DNA from: Steromphala cineraria | Lineage: Eukaryota > Mollusca > Gastropoda > Trochida > Trochidae | Assembly: GCA_916613615.1 (NCBI GenBank) | Contig: OU744734.1 | Coordinates: 35,718,801-35,782,800 of the forward strand | Direction of reading: 5' to 3' | DNA: 64,000 nt | Shown here: positions 59,466-64,000 of the stretch, piece after piece | Position numbering within the stretch: the stretch's first letter is position 1 | Layout of the letters: every line of letters begins with the position of its first letter | Notes under the pieces: model-generated | What the model saw: the letters and a program-made list of their open reading frames with translations, nothing else | Told to the model about the DNA's origin: nothing | The model's database searches: none | Made by a program: the position numbers and the translations under genes

Positions 59466-60998
59466 TAAACTGAAGTACAAAAGAAAGTACACACCCAAGT
59501 AATTTGTTAATAAAAGACAACAAGACAACATTTCCAGCATTTCAAAGGTATAATATTAATAGTGAACCATTTTCAAACATGGCAAGGACAGGTATTTACT
59601 TCTCACTTCACACATCACTTCTGTACTTCTCATAGTGTCCACTAGGGGTATAATTTGAAAGTTACACTCATTGTTTCTGCAACATTCCGTGGTCTGATGT
59701 CCATAAATGAGGAGTTAGTATCGGGTGTGACCCCATTACCGTTAATGCAAGCAAAGACACGTCTCCTCATTGAGAAAGTCAGACGTCGGATGACGTTATT
59801 AGAGATACGTTGCCACTGTTCATGTAGTGCCTGTTCCAGCTGTTGTAGGTTGACTGGTTGCTCTGGGCGACGTCTAAGCCGTCTTCCCAAATGGTCCCAA
59901 AGATGATCGATGGGGGATAAATCAGGGGAGCGTGATGGCCAAGGCAAAACCTGGATGTTTTGTTGGTTGAGGAAGTCCATGGTGATCCTGGCAGTTTGTG
60001 GTCTGACGTTATCGTGTTGGTAAATCATCCCTTGGTGCTGCCTCTGTATGAAGGGGACAACCACAGGCTGCAACACTTGATCCCTGTATCTCTGGGCTGT
60101 AAGGGTCTGACGAATTGTCACCAAATCGGTCTTCTGGTCGCCGCAGATCCCGCCCCAGACCATGACGCTGCCACCGCCATAGGGTACCACTTCTTGGACA
60201 CACGCTGCAGCCTGTCTCTCGCCTCTACGCCTGTAAATCCTTAATCTGCCGTCTGCTGTGAAGAGGTTGAATCGACTTTCGTCGCTGAAGATCACTCTTG
60301 CCCAATCACGACGTTGCCAGCGTCTCACTCTCCTTGCCCAGTGTAGACGGTCCAGGCGATGTTCGCGAGTCAGGGTCATTCCGAGGAATGGTCGGTAAGC
60401 CCGAATACCGGCAGCTCAAAGACATCTCATGACAGTGTTTCTGCTGATGTGGCATCCTAACGCCGTCGATGCCGTTGACGCCATTGTGACGAATCTGATG
60501 CGCAGATGCAGTGTGCGCAGATAACGGTCTTCAGCGGTGGTCGTCACCCTCGGTCTTCCACTTCTAGGACGGTCCGATGTCTGGCCAGTCTGGTTATGAC
60601 GTTGAAGGAGTCGAATGACCGTTTGTCTGGTGTAGCCAAACCTTCTGGCAATTTGGCTGTTTGAAACTCCAACTTCAGACATTCCAACGACTCTCGCTCT
60701 GCTGCTGTTAAACGTGGCATTTTCTCGTGCTTTTTTTGGAACACTAGTAGTGAATGGTAAAATTCAGTGGTTTTTATACTCTTAGCGCGCCCAAGTCATG
60801 TAAAAATTGAAAAACGTCGTGATTTTCAATAAAATCACTTTTACCTGAACTGACATGCCTCGGATGCGTTTTGACGATATAATTTCGTTGTTTCCGTTCG
60901 TAACATTAGGATAGAGCATAAAGAAATGCTAATTTGTAAATGAATATGAAATAATATGAAAATCTGTGGGTGTGTACTTTCTTTTGTACTTCAGTTTA
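59466..60998. mobile_element. Tc1-like DNA transposon
   Basis: Perfect 32-bp inverted repeats including the TA target (59466-59497 and 60967-60998). The element proper is 59468-60996 (1529 bp), starting aactgaagtacaaaagaaag. TA dinucleotides flank it. It holds one damaged transposase gene on the minus strand. The intact termini suggest recent activity or mobilisation in trans. Confidence 0.95.
59642..60720 (-). pseudogene. Tc1-like transposase, one frameshift and one stop
   Basis: From ATG 60718-60720 (MPRLTAAERE) a one-base deletion near 60695 shifts into the main frame (SEVGVSNSQIARRFGYTRQT), a helix-turn-helix, followed by the GRPR motif. Then comes TGA at 60416-60418 (CLxAAGIRAYRP, probably CGA to TGA), then 245 open codons to 59642. 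Catalytic motifs: VIFSDESRF (first Asp), YQHDNVRPQTA (second Asp) and SPDLSPIDHLWDHL, where the third residue, 34 residues on, is Asp rather than the Glu usual in Tc1 elements. Total about 360 codons, normal for the family. Two lesions and the altered third residue argue against activity. It cuts and pastes at TA in its active form. Confidence 0.93.
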
Positions 60999-60999
60999 T

Positions 61000-62039
61000 A
61001 TAAGCATTAACCTAATCTCCATTTATTCTGCATCAAATAAAGATGCCTTAACATTGATTGATGATAAACTAGCGACTAGTGAAAGGTTTTCATTTCAAAA
61101 TTATTCAATTTAACAATTTAATGTATTTCAATAAACATCACAAGCATAACATAAATTTTAACTTTTACTGGCATATTTATGTGATATGTTTTTAAATAAC
61201 CCTTCTAATTATAATCTCTGATTTTTTGTGAGACAGAAAGCTAATTCTTTATCGCAGTGTATGACTTACTTATATCTAGCTTGCAAAAATGGTTTGAAAT
61301 CATATTTCTAAATTAGCAGTTAATAGCAAGATTGTAAAAATGGCATGACCAAAAATCTGTTTCTTGTCATCTTCTTGTCTTTCGTGCGTCAGTTATGCCA
61401 TTATAAGTGACTCTTTGACTATTTCAAGAACTAATCACGTCATTTGTATATTTGTAATCAATCACCTATATATTATTATATACACGTATGATACTTTTGG
61501 ATTATTGATCTGGTAAGACAACGTCTTTGAGGCGGCATTGTGAAATAAGAAAATCGATATTACAGAACAAAAACTTATCTTTTAATAAAGGCGACGTTTC
61601 AGAGAAAAACTATACATAATGTGTAACTGTAAAAATATAACATGGAAATATTTGTAAAGAAAGAATTAATTAAAATATAAAATTAAATCAATATATTACC
61701 GGTAAGTTCAGAATATGATGAAAGAAATCTATTTCTATATAAGCATTTACATTGTACCTAATCTTATATAGTCTGCATAAAACAAAGTTTTCTTAATAGT
61801 GATTGATAAAAAAAACACCTTAAGCAGACAGGCCTGCATAATGTTATTACAGATTTGCACGTTTTAACACCATCCGGCGTCAGCTGAAACGATGTGCACG
61901 CTTTTTGCGTGCTATCCGTGAGCTCGCTTCGGTTGTCAAGCAACCAGCGTTTCTGTTTCGGTTATCTTGCGAAATTGATCAGTCACATGTCATGTTTGAG
62001 TTTGATGATTTGAATAAGTAACAGAGATACTGTGTCAAT
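61000..62039. other. AT-rich DNA with local duplications
   Basis: gaaaggttttcatttcaaaa and the next ~55 bp at 61081-61155 repeat 59328-59402 on the other side of the Tc1 element. The segment from 60999 (tataagcatta..cctaatct) has a diverged copy at about 61737-61815, which may be an empty-site paralogue for the Tc1 insertion. No gene. Confidence 0.55.
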
Positions 62040-62417
62040 TTATAAACGATGAATTAAGCTTATGAAAAAGTTATATTTTCTTATAGGCCTATTCGAAAAG
62101 CAGCGATAACAGCAAAGTTGATGAAGGTAAGTGTTCAAGTGCAAAAATGTGGAAGATGAAATATAATAAGAGTTGCCGATAAAGGGTTTTCGTTGACTCA
62201 TAATATCGAAATTAAGTTGCGACTGCTTTGGTGATAAATATTGTTTAATTATTCCTGAACAGTGACAGTAAGATTTTTCTGTTCTTCCATGGTCTAAGGG
62301 GCGTAACTCATTTAAAAATCTTTCAAATGAAAAACGTTTATCTCTCTCACATATGATAATCTTACTTGGATTTTTATTTTCTTCTTCTTTATAATTTATA
62401 CAATCACTGACACACAT
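62040..62417 (-). CDS. Unrecognised 125-codon ORF
   Basis: The longest open frame outside transposons in the right part of the window. The product is basic with scattered Cys/His (for example EKSYCHCSGI, LCCYRCF). No domain, signal or splice context was recognised, and the AT-rich composition is like the surrounding non-coding DNA. Probably chance. Confidence 0.15.
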   Translation of the reverse strand: MCVSDCINYKEEENKNPSKIIICERDKRFSFERFLNELRPLDHGRTEKSYCHCSGIIKQYLSPKQSQLNFDIMSQRKPFIGNSYYISSSTFLHLNTYLHQLCCYRCFSNRPIRKYNFFISLIHRL

Positions 62418-62553
62418 TTAGACCGATTCGCAATTGCTAACTTCCCCCCTTATTATGAAACATTTACCATTAAAATTCAATATAATCATTTGAAAATTGT
62501 CTTTGATTTCTAATCTAATATGTCTTAAGCCTAGATTTGAAGATGCATAAGGT

Positions 62554-62910
62554 TTAAAGGGACAGTAGCACGTTTTTTGATAATTTTATATTTAAAATCT
62601 TTCACTGATAATTGTAAGTTAATGCTAAATGTATTATTTTGATAGTGTCTAAAATCTCATTACACAAGCCAGTCATCCATAGTCAGAGGACAAAGTATGA
62701 AGATTTACATAAAATCCATTGGCGGCCATTTTATGTGAACACCTTTAATTCATTTTGGGCAAGAAAAAGGAATCGCATAGCTAAACTTTACATTATAAAT
62801 TTGAATTATTACTGCTCCATTTAGTTTAAATACATTGTTTTTCAATTGGAACCATTTATTTTCATTTCCCTGACATCACCTTATATTCTAAGGTGCTACT
62901 TCCCCTTTAA
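62554..62910 (-). mobile_element. TTAA-flanked MITE (family M2), copy 4
   Basis: TTAA at both ends (62554-62557, 62907-62910). The left terminus agggacagtagcacgttttt is intact; the right one has lost part of the repeat (ggtgctacttcccct). The interior is inverted relative to copies 1 and 2. Confidence 0.9.
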
Positions 62911-64000
62911 ACACAATTCGAAATGAATAATGTAAGACATAATTATTTTTATAAATGTTATTGTTCAAAAAAGATAGAAATCAGTCTCTGATTGAATGTA
63001 GATATTTTATGGAAGTGTTGATTTATTTACAAGAGTTGTGTCCCTTCCATTGTGAAGAATTGCAAAAAATCAAAAGCGTTGGTAATATTTAATATTTTGC
63101 TTAAAATATTTGAATAATTAATCAAATGCATCAGTTTTGATTATATATTTTCATAATGAACCTCTTAAAAAAGTGAATCTTCATCTGTAAATGGCCATTA
63201 TGATTTATGCCTTTCAATAACTACATTTTGATTCCCTATATATTGTTATCAATTGCATTCCACTAATGTATGACTTAGAAATAAAGAAATAAAAGGCATA
63301 TACATGGTTTTTCATGTTTACATGAAATTTTTACATGTAATACTCATATGGAATCCTTCTCATTAATAATGCTACCACATTTTCTTGCATTCTTCACCTT
63401 TTGTGCTTGCTTATCTTTTAGACTAAAAAATAGGTTTTAAAGAGAGGGTAATGTCAGTGTATTTTCTGTGGGAGCAAAATTTGATGTGACATTCTTAGGT
63501 TGCCCATTTCTGAATTTTGACAAGGGTTTGCTTATAGTCTTATAATAGTTATTGAAAATTTACGGAATAATCTAGCAATATCTTTTATAATTATCAATTT
63601 GAAAAATAACATATTCTTATCATTTCACACAATATATAAGCCACCTAATAATGTTAGGTTTTAATTTAATATATATATATATAATATCAATATGATGATA
63701 AACATATATGTTATATTAATATGATAATAAATATATATAATATTAATATGATAATAAATATATATAATAATAATAATAATTTTGCCCTTAAGATTATATC
63801 CCGCCGCTAATGACTGAAATATTGCCCAAGCATTAACTCACTCACAAAATTTATATCAATTTGTCCCCCATATATATGTATGCAGTTTCATAGAATAAAT
63901 TGATTGTGCTATAGTTACATATAATTTAATCTTGTACCAGCTAAGTCAAACTTTACTTCTATGCTTTAGGACCAGTATACACACTGAATCTGAAAATTGA
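62911..64000. other. AT-rich DNA with an AT/ATA microsatellite
   Basis: A tract of atatat, aatatgataataa and taataataa repeats covers about 63664-63780. A second copy of the 'cgccgctaatg ... actcactcac' repeat is at 63801-63847. No gene recognised. Confidence 0.7.

Noticed and set aside
59655..60244. Plus-strand ORFs of 83-94 codons
   Set aside because: Shadows of the minus-strand Tc1 transposase, whose catalytic motifs are clear.

Overview
This is a 64 kb piece of a large, AT-rich, repeat-dense animal genome, most likely a mollusc. The evidence is metazoan transposon families (pogo/Tigger, Tc1/mariner), a tRNA-derived SINE, long 'gaccttgacc' and 'tccgtccg' repeats, and rolling-circle-type elements with central tandem repeats of the kind described in bivalves and gastropods. 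No complete host gene was recognised. The coding signal is dominated by decayed transposases, plus a few short open stretches that may be exons or remnants.

Layout. 1-3237: 3' part of a pogo-like transposase pseudogene with a 36-bp in-frame minisatellite and a C-terminal PHD-like zinc finger. It is split by two nested non-autonomous elements (families H6 and H5); removing the insert rejoins the reading frame. 4035-4221: possible exon. 4298-8245: copies of a MITE with ~40-bp inverted repeats, and on the minus strand a decayed pogo N-terminus (6700-7150). 9497-10158 (minus): decayed zinc-finger ORF. 10855-12143: repeats, including a TTAA-flanked MITE. 12144-24167: a direct tandem segmental duplication (A 12144-20090, B 20091-24167). 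A carries two extra elements (H3 13969-16310, with a Tc1-like MITE nested in it, and H4 16573-17800); B carries a SINE. The copies serve as filled and empty sites for each other. 24955-28310: more diverged and inverted paralogous segments.

29454-54107: a 24.6-kb head-to-tail array of 14 units of one family (H1), with eight near-identical 1.43-kb units and three near-identical ~2.1-kb units, interrupted by one further family (H2, 43770-45497). 54395-54940: 96-bp minisatellite. 55000-59110: another diverged copy of the A/B-type segment with several MITEs. 59466-60998: a Tc1-like element with perfect 32-bp inverted repeats and a damaged transposase. 61000-64000: AT-rich DNA with one more TTAA MITE.

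Main observation. Six sequence-unrelated families (H1-H6) share one plan: a ~30-bp palindrome at the 5' end, a simple-sequence tract, central direct repeats in most of them, a copy of the 5' terminus in inverted orientation just inside the 3' end, then a short hairpin and the 3' end. Where an empty site can be compared there is no target-site duplication. This fits non-autonomous Helentron/HINE-type rolling-circle elements. One H1 unit shows paired base changes that keep the 3' hairpin folded, and the H1 array joins 3' end to 5' end directly, as expected of rolling-circle copying.
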